Source of the DNA: Anaerolineae bacterium
GTDB lineage: Bacteria; Chloroflexota; Anaerolineae; Aggregatilineales; Aggregatilineaceae
Length of the DNA stretch: 5,756 bases
Direction of reading: 5' to 3'
Assembly: GCA_016929355.1 (NCBI GenBank)
Contig: JAFGJA010000655.1
Span: 1-5,756, forward strand
Shown: piece by piece, positions 1-5,732 of the stretch
Position numbering within the stretch: the stretch's first letter is position 1
How the letters are laid out: every line of letters begins with the position of its first letter
Translations under genes and position numbers: made by a program
Notes under the pieces: generated by a model
Told to the model about the DNA's origin: nothing
Database searches by the model: none
What the model saw: the letters and a program-made list of their open reading frames with translations, nothing else

Positions 1-1
1 G

Positions 2-1846
2 GAAGAGGACATCAAAGAATTTGAGCTGACGCACGTCGTTGTGGCCTCTTGCTCACCGCACATGCACGAGAAAACGTTCCGTAATGCGTGCGCGCGCGCT
101 GGCTTGAACCCGTATATGTTCGAGATGGCGAATATCCGCGAACACGCTTCCTGGGTACACCCTGACGATAAAGACGGCGCAACCGACAAAGCCAAAGCAT
201 TGGTTAGCGCGGCGGTACATCGTGTATTCCACCACGAACCGCTTGAACCAATGGATGTGAACATTCGCCCCGAAACCATGATCGTTGGCGGCGGGATCGC
301 CGGTATCCAGGCGGCGCTGGAAATTGCCGAAGCGGGCCACCGGGTGTATCTGGTCGAGCGCGAACCGAGCATCGGTGGGCACATGGCCCAGTTGGATAAG
401 ACCTTCCCCACCCTCGACTGTTCGGCCTGTATCCTCACGCCGAAGATGTTCGATGCGGGGGGACATCCCAATATCACCCTGCTGTCCTACTCTGAAGTGG
501 AACAGGTGGATGGTTATGTCGGTAACTTCACCGTCCGCGTGCGCCGCAAAGCGCGCATGGTCGATGAAGACCTGTGTACGGGCTGCGGTTCCTGCTGGGA
601 CAAATGCCCGATCAAGATCGTGGATGAAGTCTTCGAAGCCAGCCTGGGGATGCGCAAGGCGATCTATCGCCCGTTCCCACAGGCCGTGCCGAAGTATCCC
701 GTCATTGACGTAGATAACTGTACGTACTTCAAGAGCGGCAAATGCCGCATGTGCGAGAAGGTTTGCCCCACTGAAGCGATCCGCTTTGATCAGGAAGATG
801 AACTGCTTGACATCGAAGTCGGCAATATCATCATCGCTACGGGCTATGATACCTTTGACGCGCGCCGCATCTCCCAGTACGGGTACGGGCGGCTGGAAAA
901 TGTCTTCACCAGCATCGAGTTTGAACGGTTGGTGAATGCCGCCGGTCCCACCGAAGGTCATATTACCTTGCGTGATGGTGTGACGACTCCGAAATCAGTC
1001 GCCATTGTGCATTGCGTGGGCAGCCGCGATAAGAACTACAATGCGTACTGCTCCGCGATCTGCTGCATGGCCTCGCTGAAGTTTGCGCATCTGGTCAAGG
1101 AAAAGACCGGGGCCGAAGTCTATAACTTCTACATCGACATGCGGACGATTGCCAAGGGCTACGAGGAATTCTATGTTCGCCTGCTCGAAGAAGGCACGCA
1201 CTTCATTCGTGGCAAGGTGTCTGAAATCACCGATGCGGCCCATACGCCTGACGAAGAAGGCAAGACGATTGTCATCGCGGAAGATACGCTGATCGGCAAG
1301 CAGCGCCGTGTTCCGGTGGACATGGTTGTGCTGGCGGTAGCGATGGAACCGCGCCATGATGCGGCGGAAGTCGCGCATATGTTCAGTATTGGCTGCGGCG
1401 ATACCGGTTTCTTCACCGAGCGCCACCCCAAACTGGACCCGGTTGCCACCATGACTGAGGGCATCTACATTGCGGGCGCGTGCCAGGGAGCGAAGGACAT
1501 CCCCGACAGCGTTGCGCAAGGGTCAGCCGCCGCCGCGCGGGTGTTGAGCGTGATCGCGCAGGGCGAAGTATCGCTTGAACCCGTTCGCGCCACCATTGAC
1601 GAAGAACACTGTTCCGGCTGTCGCATCTGCAATACCATGTGCCCGTATAACGCCATCGACTTCATCGAAGCCGAGCACGTTTCGCGCGTCAATCCGGCGC
1701 TGTGCAAGGGCTGTGGGACATGCGTCGCTGCCTGCCCCAGCCAGGTGATTCACGGTGCGCACTTCACCTTTGACCAGTTGATCGCTGAGATCGACGGGAT
1801 TCTGGTGGATGTGACATCCAACGAGCCGATTCCGGAACCCGCTTAG
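2..1846 (+). CDS. hdrA: HdrA-like FAD/iron-sulfur subunit of heterodisulfide reductase (5' partial)
   Basis: Electron-bifurcating subunit of the cytoplasmic HdrABC-MvhADG type complex: its FAD takes electrons from the hydrogenase through MvhD and divides them between ferredoxin and an HdrB-type disulfide site. The open frame runs in from the window edge. A GTG at 41 is not the start, because residues before it (LTHVV, followed by VASCSP) continue the conserved HdrA N-terminal domain; by family comparison about 60 residues are missing. Residues counted from nt 2: GGGIAG dinucleotide-binding loop at 96-101; the HdrA signature DCSAC with C140 and C143; ferredoxin cysteines C192, C195, C198, C202 and C240, C248, C251, C255; HdrA-type cysteines C338, C350, C354, C355; a C-terminal double ferredoxin domain, C537/C540/C543/C547 and C568/C571/C574/C578. 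The AGACQG segment near residues 491-496 is typical of the FAD domain end. All expected cysteines are present and no frameshift is seen. mvhD follows 16 bp downstream. The family call is very secure; its in vivo acceptor is not known. Confidence 0.95.
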   Translation, partial: EEDIKEFELTHVVVASCSPHMHEKTFRNACARAGLNPYMFEMANIREHASWVHPDDKDGATDKAKALVSAAVHRVFHHEPLEPMDVNIRPETMIVGGGIAGIQAALEIAEAGHRVYLVEREPSIGGHMAQLDKTFPTLDCSACILTPKMFDAGGHPNITLLSYSEVEQVDGYVGNFTVRVRRKARMVDEDLCTGCGSCWDKCPIKIVDEVFEASLGMRKAIYRPFPQAVPKYPVIDVDNCTYFKSGKCRMCEKVCPTEAIRFDQEDELLDIEVGNIIIATGYDTFDARRISQYGYGRLENVFTSIEFERLVNAAGPTEGHITLRDGVTTPKSVAIVHCVGSRDKNYNAYCSAICCMASLKFAHLVKEKTGAEVYNFYIDMRTIAKGYEEFYVRLLEEGTHFIRGKVSEITDAAHTPDEEGKTIVIAEDTLIGKQRRVPVDMVVLAVAMEPRHDAAEVAHMFSIGCGDTGFFTERHPKLDPVATMTEGIYIAGACQGAKDIPDSVAQGSAAAARVLSVIAQGEVSLEPVRATIDEEHCSGCRICNTMCPYNAIDFIEAEHVSRVNPALCKGCGTCVAACPSQVIHGAHFTFDQLIAEIDGILVDVTSNEPIPEPA

Positions 1847-1862
1847 TCAGGAGAAAGAAAAC

Positions 1863-2327
1863 ATGAGCGACAATGGAACGTTCAAGCCCGTGATTGTGGG
1901 CTTCTTATGCAACTGGTGTTCCTATCGCGCGGCTGACCTGGCGGGCACATCCCGAATGGGTTATCCGTCAACGCTGCGTGATATTCGAATTATGTGTACG
2001 GGCCGGTTGGACCCAACCTTCGTCCTGCGCGCGCTGCAAAAGGGTGCGGACGGTGTGTTGATCATGGGCTGTCATCCCGGCCAGTGCCACTATCAAGAAG
2101 GTAACTATAAAGCCATCCGGCGGTTTGCGCTGCTGCGGCGGACGCTGCGCCAGATGGGAATCGAAGATGAGCGTGTCCAACTGCACTGGGCATCGGCGGC
2201 AGAAGGTGTGCGTTTTGCCGAAACCGTCGCGCGTGTGACTAAAGAAATCACCGCCCTCGGCCCGTTGGATTGGACGCATAATATCCCGAATGAAGACCCC
2301 TATGCAGAGGAGGAGGCTCATGTCTAA
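1863..2327 (+). CDS. mvhD: MvhD-like hydrogenase delta subunit, [2Fe-2S] electron carrier
   Basis: Small iron-sulfur protein that passes electrons between the [NiFe] hydrogenase and HdrA. The product is 154 residues, in the normal range for MvhD/FlpD. Conserved cysteines are all visible: the LCNWCSYRAAD motif (C16, C19), MCTGRLD (C45) and GCHPGQCHY (C70, C75). In characterised MvhD this set binds a [2Fe-2S] cluster. There is no signal peptide or membrane segment, so it is cytoplasmic. The ATG at 1863 is supported by AGGAGA at 1849-1854, 8 bp upstream, directly after the hdrA stop at 1844-1846. The last codons (Glu-rich, residues 149-152) also serve as the ribosome binding site of the next gene, and the ORF overlaps that gene by 8 bp, suggesting coupled translation. 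Its position between hdrA and the hydrogenase genes matches its linking role. Confidence 0.95.
   Translation: MSDNGTFKPVIVGFLCNWCSYRAADLAGTSRMGYPSTLRDIRIMCTGRLDPTFVLRALQKGADGVLIMGCHPGQCHYQEGNYKAIRRFALLRRTLRQMGIEDERVQLHWASAAEGVRFAETVARVTKEITALGPLDWTHNIPNEDPYAEEEAHV
2307..2316 (+). promoter_or_regulatory. Ribosome binding site of mvhG inside mvhD
   Basis: A repeated GAGGAGGAGG lies within the last codons of mvhD. AGGAGG at 2308-2313 stands 6 bp before the ATG at 2320. This decides the mvhG start: an in-frame ATG at 2290 would add 10 residues (MKTPMQRRRL) that have no such site and do not resemble the N-terminus of hydrogenase small subunits. Confidence 0.85.
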
Positions 2328-3315
2328 ACCGAAGCTGGCGTTGTACTGGGCCTCGTCGTGTGGCGGCTGCGAGATCGCGGTGCTATCGCTGCATGAAAAG
2401 ATTCTGGATGTGGCCGCCGCGTTTGATATTGTCTTCTGGCCGTGCGTGATGGATTTCAAATACGCCGATGTCGAAGCAATGGAAGATGGCGAGATCGATG
2501 TGTGTTTGTTCAACGGCGCGATCCGCAATGACGAAAACGCACATCTGGCCCATTTGTTACGTAAAAAGTCAAAAGTATTAGTCGCGTTTGGCGCATGTGC
2601 CTTCGGCGGTTCGATGCCGGGGCTGGCGAATTTTGCAGACCGCGAACAGATTTTTGATTTTGTCTACAAAGAATCACCAAGTACGGTGAATCCCGATGGC
2701 GTTGTGCCGCAAAAAATCTCCAATGTGGATGAAGGCGAATTGACCCTGCCCACCTTCTGGAACACGGTCAAGACGCTGGCGCAGGTTGTGCCGGTGGATT
2801 ACTACCTGCCGGGCTGCCCGCCAGAAGCGTCATCCATCGAGATCGCGGTCAACGCGATTGTCACAGGGCAGTTGCCGCCGCCCGGTTCGGTCATCGGGCC
2901 GGAGGTGACGGTCTGCGACGAATGCAGTCGCACCAAATCCGAAAAGAAGATCAAGCGCTTCTACCGCCCGCAGGAGATTATCCCCAACGACGAAGAATGT
3001 TTGCTTGAGCAGGGTTTGTTCTGCGCCGGTATTGCAACCCGGGCCGGCTGTGGTGCGCTATGTCCCTCAGTGGGGATGGGGTGTCGCGGCTGTTATGGCC
3101 CGAACGAAGGCGTGATCGATCATGGTGCGAAACTGCTGACGGGTATTGCTTCCGTGTTGGACGCGAATACGCCCGAAGAAGTGGACGCGATCCTTGATAC
3201 GCTGCCGGACCCGGCGGGTTACTTCTATCGCTTCCATCTACCCGATTCACTGCTGCGCCGCAAAGCCCGTAAAAACGGACAAAAGCTGATCGAATCAGCG
3301 GCTGAACCGGCGTAG
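2320..3315 (+). CDS. mvhG: [NiFe] hydrogenase small subunit, MvhG-like (group 3c)
   Basis: Electron-transfer subunit that wires the NiFe site of the large subunit to MvhD through iron-sulfur clusters. The product is 331 residues from the ATG at 2320. The N-terminal domain carries the proximal [4Fe-4S] ligands: SSCGGCE (C14, C17), FGACAFGG (C93) and LPGCPPE (C166). The C-terminal part has eight further cysteines, C199, C202, C227, C235, C244, C248, C255 and C258, enough for the medial and distal [4Fe-4S] clusters; the ending CGALCPS...GCRGCYGP is characteristic of this subfamily. There is no twin-arginine signal at the N-terminus, which fits a cytoplasmic group 3 enzyme and argues against membrane-bound uptake hydrogenases. 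It overlaps mvhD by 8 bp and lies 16 bp before mvhA. HoxY-type NAD-linked hydrogenase is the main alternative, but the hdrA and mvhD neighbours favour MvhG. Confidence 0.94.
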   Translation: MSKPKLALYWASSCGGCEIAVLSLHEKILDVAAAFDIVFWPCVMDFKYADVEAMEDGEIDVCLFNGAIRNDENAHLAHLLRKKSKVLVAFGACAFGGSMPGLANFADREQIFDFVYKESPSTVNPDGVVPQKISNVDEGELTLPTFWNTVKTLAQVVPVDYYLPGCPPEASSIEIAVNAIVTGQLPPPGSVIGPEVTVCDECSRTKSEKKIKRFYRPQEIIPNDEECLLEQGLFCAGIATRAGCGALCPSVGMGCRGCYGPNEGVIDHGAKLLTGIASVLDANTPEEVDAILDTLPDPAGYFYRFHLPDSLLRRKARKNGQKLIESAAEPA

Positions 3316-3331
3316 GCCAGGAGGAGAACTT

Positions 3332-4825
3332 ATGAATCGCATTACAATCGACCCGATCACCCGGCTCGAAGGGCATGGTAAGATCGAAATCTTCCTGGAT
3401 GATACGGGCAATGTCGATAATTGTTACCTGCAAATTCCCGAACTACGTGGGTTTGAGGTTTTTTGCCTGGGGCGTCCGGCAGAAGAAATGCCGCGCCTGA
3501 CCAATCGCATCTGTGGCGTGTGCCCGGAAGCGCATCATATGGCGGCGGCCAAAGCGCTCGACGACTTGTACAAAGTCAAGCCTCCGCTCGCGGGATCGCT
3601 GCTGCGCGAGCTGCTGTATATGGCCTTTTTTGTAACGGATCACACCACGCACTTTTACGCGCTCGGCGGCCCTGATTTCGTGATGGGGCCGGATGCGCCC
3701 GCCGCCGAACGGAACATCCTCGGCGTGATCGGCAAGGTTGGGCTGGAAATCGGCGGGCAGGTGATCGCGTGTCGCAAACGCAACCATGAAGTGATCAAAA
3801 TGATTGGCGGGCGCGGCATCCACCCGGTTTCCGCGCTGCCCGGTGGCATGAGTCACCCGATCACCGAAGAACAGCGTTTGGAGATCGTGGAGATCGCCAA
3901 GCAAAACGTCGAGTTTGCCCAGTTCACCCTTGATGCAGTGGTACGCGGCATGGTGTTGGCGAATCCTGGCTACGTGGAATTGATCACGAGCGAAGGCTAT
4001 ACACAGCAGACCTACTACATGGGCGTAGTGGACGAAAATAATCACGCTAATTTCTACGACGGCAAAGTGCGCGTGGTCGGGCCGGATGGCTCCGAACACT
4101 GCAAATATGGACCACACGAATATACCGAGTACATCGCGGAACATGTCGAACCCTGGTCCTACCTCAAATTCCCGTACCTGAAAAACGTGGGCTGGAAAGG
4201 CTTTGTGGATGGTCCCGATAGCGGTGTCTATGCCGCAACTCCGCTTTCGCGTCTGAATGCGGCGGATGGCATGGCGACGCCGTTGGCCCAAGAAGAGTAC
4301 GAGAAGATGTATGAAACGCTCGGCGGCAAGCCGGTGCATCATACATTAGCAACCCACTGGGCGCGCTGCATCGAACTGCTGTACGCGGCGGAACACATGC
4401 TGGAAATTGCCGAAAATCCCGAAGTGGCGAGCAAGACCGTGCGTGCCATCCCCACCGAAAAACCGACTGTTGGGATAGGGATCGTCGAAGCGCCGCGCGG
4501 CACGCTGACCCACCACTATGAAACGGACGAAAAAGGCATCCTGACTAAAGTCAATCTGATCGTGGGTACGACCAACAACAACGCGCCGATCTATATGAGC
4601 GTGCGCGATGCGGCCAAAGCGGTGATCAAAGATGGCGAGGTCAACGATACGATCCTGAATATGGTCGAGATGGCGTTCCGGTCTTACGATCCGTGCATGT
4701 CCTGCGCGACCCACTCGCTACCCGGCCAGATGCCGCTTGAGGTGGTGGTGCGTGATAACTCCGGCGAGGTGACACATCATCTGAGCCAGTACGTCGCGCC
4801 GGAACTGTTGGATAAGGTGGACTAG
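3332..4825 (+). CDS. mvhA: [NiFe] hydrogenase large (catalytic) subunit, MvhA-like (group 3c)
   Basis: Carries the NiFe active site and catalyses H2 = 2 H+ + 2 e-. The product is 497 residues. The N-terminal RLEGHGKIEI (residues 11-20) is the family's first conserved block. The L1 motif RICGVCPEAHH gives nickel/iron ligands C61 and C64 with H68. GGRGIHP at 159-165 is the conserved mid-protein block. The L2 motif DPCMSCATH gives C455 and C458 and ends at H461. Thirty-six residues follow H461, beginning SLPGQMPLEV; by family rule this tail is removed by a dedicated endopeptidase after metal insertion, and such a gene lies just downstream. AGGAGG at 3319-3324 stands 7 bp before the ATG and fixes the start. 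The four active-site cysteines are all standard TGC or TGT codons, so no selenocysteine is needed. No defect is seen; it should be catalytically competent. Confidence 0.96.
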   Translation: MNRITIDPITRLEGHGKIEIFLDDTGNVDNCYLQIPELRGFEVFCLGRPAEEMPRLTNRICGVCPEAHHMAAAKALDDLYKVKPPLAGSLLRELLYMAFFVTDHTTHFYALGGPDFVMGPDAPAAERNILGVIGKVGLEIGGQVIACRKRNHEVIKMIGGRGIHPVSALPGGMSHPITEEQRLEIVEIAKQNVEFAQFTLDAVVRGMVLANPGYVELITSEGYTQQTYYMGVVDENNHANFYDGKVRVVGPDGSEHCKYGPHEYTEYIAEHVEPWSYLKFPYLKNVGWKGFVDGPDSGVYAATPLSRLNAADGMATPLAQEEYEKMYETLGGKPVHHTLATHWARCIELLYAAEHMLEIAENPEVASKTVRAIPTEKPTVGIGIVEAPRGTLTHHYETDEKGILTKVNLIVGTTNNNAPIYMSVRDAAKAVIKDGEVNDTILNMVEMAFRSYDPCMSCATHSLPGQMPLEVVVRDNSGEVTHHLSQYVAPELLDKVD

Positions 4826-4838
4826 CTTCAATTTATCG

Positions 4839-4855
4839 TAGGGGTGTTACCCTTA
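4839..4855 (+). repeat. Small inverted repeat after mvhA
   Basis: TAGGGGT (4839-4845) can pair with ACCCTTA (4849-4855), counting one G-U pair, around a 3-base loop, 14 bp after the mvhA stop. No T-run follows, so it is a weak terminator candidate. It could instead protect the 3' end of the structural-gene mRNA. Confidence 0.4.
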
Positions 4856-4862
4856 CATGACG

Positions 4863-4890
4863 TTGATTTTCAAGGGGCGGTTGCTATCAT
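4863..4890 (+). promoter_or_regulatory. Candidate sigma-70 promoter for the maturation protease gene
   Basis: TTGATT at 4863-4868 and TATCAT at 4885-4890 are separated by 16 bp, matching TTGACA/TATAAT at 4 and 5 of 6 positions. It would start transcription near 4897, about 30 bp before the protease ATG, allowing expression apart from the structural genes. The -10 box lies inside the loop of the inverted repeat at 4873-4906. Only sequence similarity supports it. Confidence 0.4.
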
Positions 4891-4906
4891 TCACGTAATC
4901 GCCCCT
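4873..4906 (+). terminator. Inverted repeat between mvhA and the protease gene (terminator or operator)
   Basis: AGGGGCGGTT (4873-4882) and AATCGCCCCT (4897-4906) form a 10-bp stem with one G-U pair and a 14-base loop. It is followed by GAATTTTAG, with only four Ts, so it may be a weak or partial terminator that lowers transcription into the protease gene. Because a candidate -10 box sits in its loop, an operator for a dimeric repressor is another possibility. The sequence does not choose between these. Confidence 0.45.
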
Positions 4907-4927
4907 GAATTTTAGATCGAGGTTTTT

Positions 4928-5440
4928 ATGGGTGAAGCAGCAAACAAATTATTGATCATTGGCCTGGGCAATCCCATTTTGACCGATGATGCGATTGGCT
5001 GGCGGGTGGCCGCAGCCCTGCGCGAAAAACTGCGGGATCATGCTGAACTTGCCGCATCCGTTGAAATCACCGAAGCATGTCTGGGCGGGTTGTCGCTGGC
5101 GGAATTAATGGTAGATTATACGCGCGTCATTGTGATCGATGCGATCATGACACGGGACTGCGTACCGGGCACTGTGTATACCTTCAAACTCACTGCTTTG
5201 CCGGGTACGCTGAATACCGCTTCAGCGCATGATACCAATCTGGCAACGGCCCTCGGTACGTTACGGCGCTATGGTGGCATTGTGCCCGATGACGAGGCGG
5301 TTGATATTGTGGCAGTTGAAGCGGCAGAGGTGATGACCTTTTCAGAGACATGTACCCCGGCAGTTGAAGCGAGTATTGTTCCGGCAACTGAGGCAGTTTT
5401 CCGTCTGATTCAAGCAAGTTGTGCGGAAAATCAAAAATAG
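4928..5440 (+). CDS. Hydrogenase maturation endopeptidase (peptidase family M52, HyaD/HycI/HoxW type)
   Basis: Nickel-dependent endopeptidase that cuts the C-terminal tail from the hydrogenase large subunit after NiFe insertion, most likely the 36-residue tail following H461 of the MvhA-like protein encoded just upstream. The product is 170 residues, normal for the family. It opens with the signature IIGLGNPILTDDAIGWR (residues 10-26). By alignment to E. coli HybD the metal ligands would be D21 (Glu16 in HybD), D71 in VIVIDAI, and H101 in SAHDTNL; an acidic residue at the first position is usual. GAGG at 4919-4922 lies 5 bp before the ATG. It is 102 bp downstream of mvhA, a wider gap than the others, with its own possible promoter. 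The stop codon TAG (5438-5440) is part of a terminator-like hairpin. The exact named ortholog cannot be chosen from the sequence, so no symbol is given. Confidence 0.92.
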   Translation: MGEAANKLLIIGLGNPILTDDAIGWRVAAALREKLRDHAELAASVEITEACLGGLSLAELMVDYTRVIVIDAIMTRDCVPGTVYTFKLTALPGTLNTASAHDTNLATALGTLRRYGGIVPDDEAVDIVAVEAAEVMTFSETCTPAVEASIVPATEAVFRLIQASCAENQK

Positions 5441-5460
5441 GGGTTGACGCCCCCGTTTTT
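5433..5460 (+). terminator. Terminator-like hairpin at the end of the hydrogenase operon
   Basis: Five As (5433-5437), then GGGG (5440-5443), a 6-base loop, CCCC (5450-5453) and after C and G five Ts (5456-5460). The G/C stem is only 4 bp, but flanking As and Ts could extend the pairing past a small internal mismatch. It begins within the protease stop codon. The loop is exactly the -35 box of the next promoter. Termination strength is uncertain because the stem is short. Confidence 0.5.
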
Positions 5461-5471
5461 GCCGCTATAAT
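5444..5471 (+). promoter_or_regulatory. Strong sigma-70 promoter for the downstream RNA/gene
   Basis: TTGACG at 5444-5449 and a perfect TATAAT at 5466-5471 with a 16-bp spacer: 11 of 12 consensus positions. Transcription would start about 5477-5479. It lies immediately after the protease stop codon and is the best promoter match I noticed in the window. Confidence 0.85.
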
Positions 5472-5477
5472 GCTTTC

Positions 5478-5718
5478 TCGCTTGGCACTGCGAAATTCGT
5501 ACCCAAGCAAAGCAATTTTCAAACTTGAAGCAAATTCCTCTTGTCAACGCGGTGAATGTGTGCTAACATACAGAAACCTCAAACAAGAGGGGTGGTGAAC
5601 AGAAAATTATCGTCCGTTCACCTAAAAAAAAACAGGAGGCGCAAGACACGCACTCAACGACTTGTTTATCTGGTCTGATTATGTGTCTTGAGCCGACGAA
5701 AACGTCGGTTTTGTTTTG
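5478..5718 (+). ncRNA. Structured 5' leader or small RNA of unknown class
   Basis: No convincing gene lies between the promoter and the ATG at 5733, yet the stretch is rich in inverted repeats. Stem 1: GCTTGG 5480-5485 with CCAAGC 5503-5508. Stem 2: CCTCTTGT 5537-5544 with ACAAGAGG 5583-5590 (8 bp, plus two possible U-G pairs outside it), enclosing a small hairpin TGTGTG 5557-5562 / CATACA 5567-5572 with loop CTAA. Stem 3: GGTGAAC 5594-5600 with GTTCACC 5616-5622. After nine As (5624-5632) and an AGGAGG (5634-5639), stem 4: CAAGACAC 5642-5649 with GTGTCTTG 5683-5690, extendable by GGC/GCC beyond one G-A mismatch. It ends in an intrinsic terminator at 5693-5717. A promoter-to-terminator unit of about 240 nt fits either an attenuator leader of the gene starting at 5733 or a free small RNA. 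It does not look like 6S RNA, tmRNA, RNase P RNA or SRP RNA to me, and no tRNA is present. Confidence 0.6.
5693..5717 (+). terminator. Intrinsic terminator before the last gene
   Basis: CCGACG (5693-5698), loop AAAA, CGTCGG (5703-5708), then TTTTGTTTT (5709-5717). A compact GC-rich stem with a T-rich tail is a standard Rho-independent terminator. G5692-T5709 and A5691-T5710 could add two pairs. It lies 15 bp before the next start codon and downstream of the only strong promoter seen for that gene, the usual arrangement for attenuation. Confidence 0.85.
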
Positions 5719-5732
5719 CGAGAGGCTTGTGT

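Noticed and set aside
53..961. 302-codon open frame on the minus strand.
   Set aside because: It lies opposite hdrA, whose frame carries many conserved motifs; the antisense translation shows no recognisable domain. It is a shadow of codon bias.
41..1846. GTG at 41 as the start of hdrA.
   Set aside because: The frame is open to the window edge and the residues before the GTG match the conserved HdrA N-terminal domain; there is also no ribosome binding site before it.
2290..2319. Upstream ATG at 2290 for the small subunit gene.
   Set aside because: No Shine-Dalgarno sequence precedes it, it overlaps mvhD by 38 bp, and the added residues are not typical; ATG 2320 has GAGGAGGAGG upstream.
3443..4342. 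299-codon open frame on the minus strand.
   Set aside because: Opposite the strongly conserved mvhA; His/Phe/Arg-rich antisense translation without domains and without a convincing ribosome binding site.
5190..5522. 110-codon minus-strand frame spanning the protease end and the promoter region.
   Set aside because: It crosses the terminator and promoter of the plus strand, and its product has no visible motif.
5588..5622. T-box riboswitch resemblance: GGGTGGT followed by AAAA and CGTCC looks like the T-box core and antiterminator.
   Set aside because: The invariant TGGNACC is not kept (here TGGTGAA), the same bases form a perfect GGTGAAC/GTTCACC stem, and I could not find Stem I signatures such as AGTA upstream. 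The likeness is probably chance, though a covariance search would settle it.
5478..5718. 6S RNA.
   Set aside because: 6S RNA forms one long irregular hairpin with a central bubble whose two ends pair; here the sequence forms several separate hairpins and the two ends do not pair.
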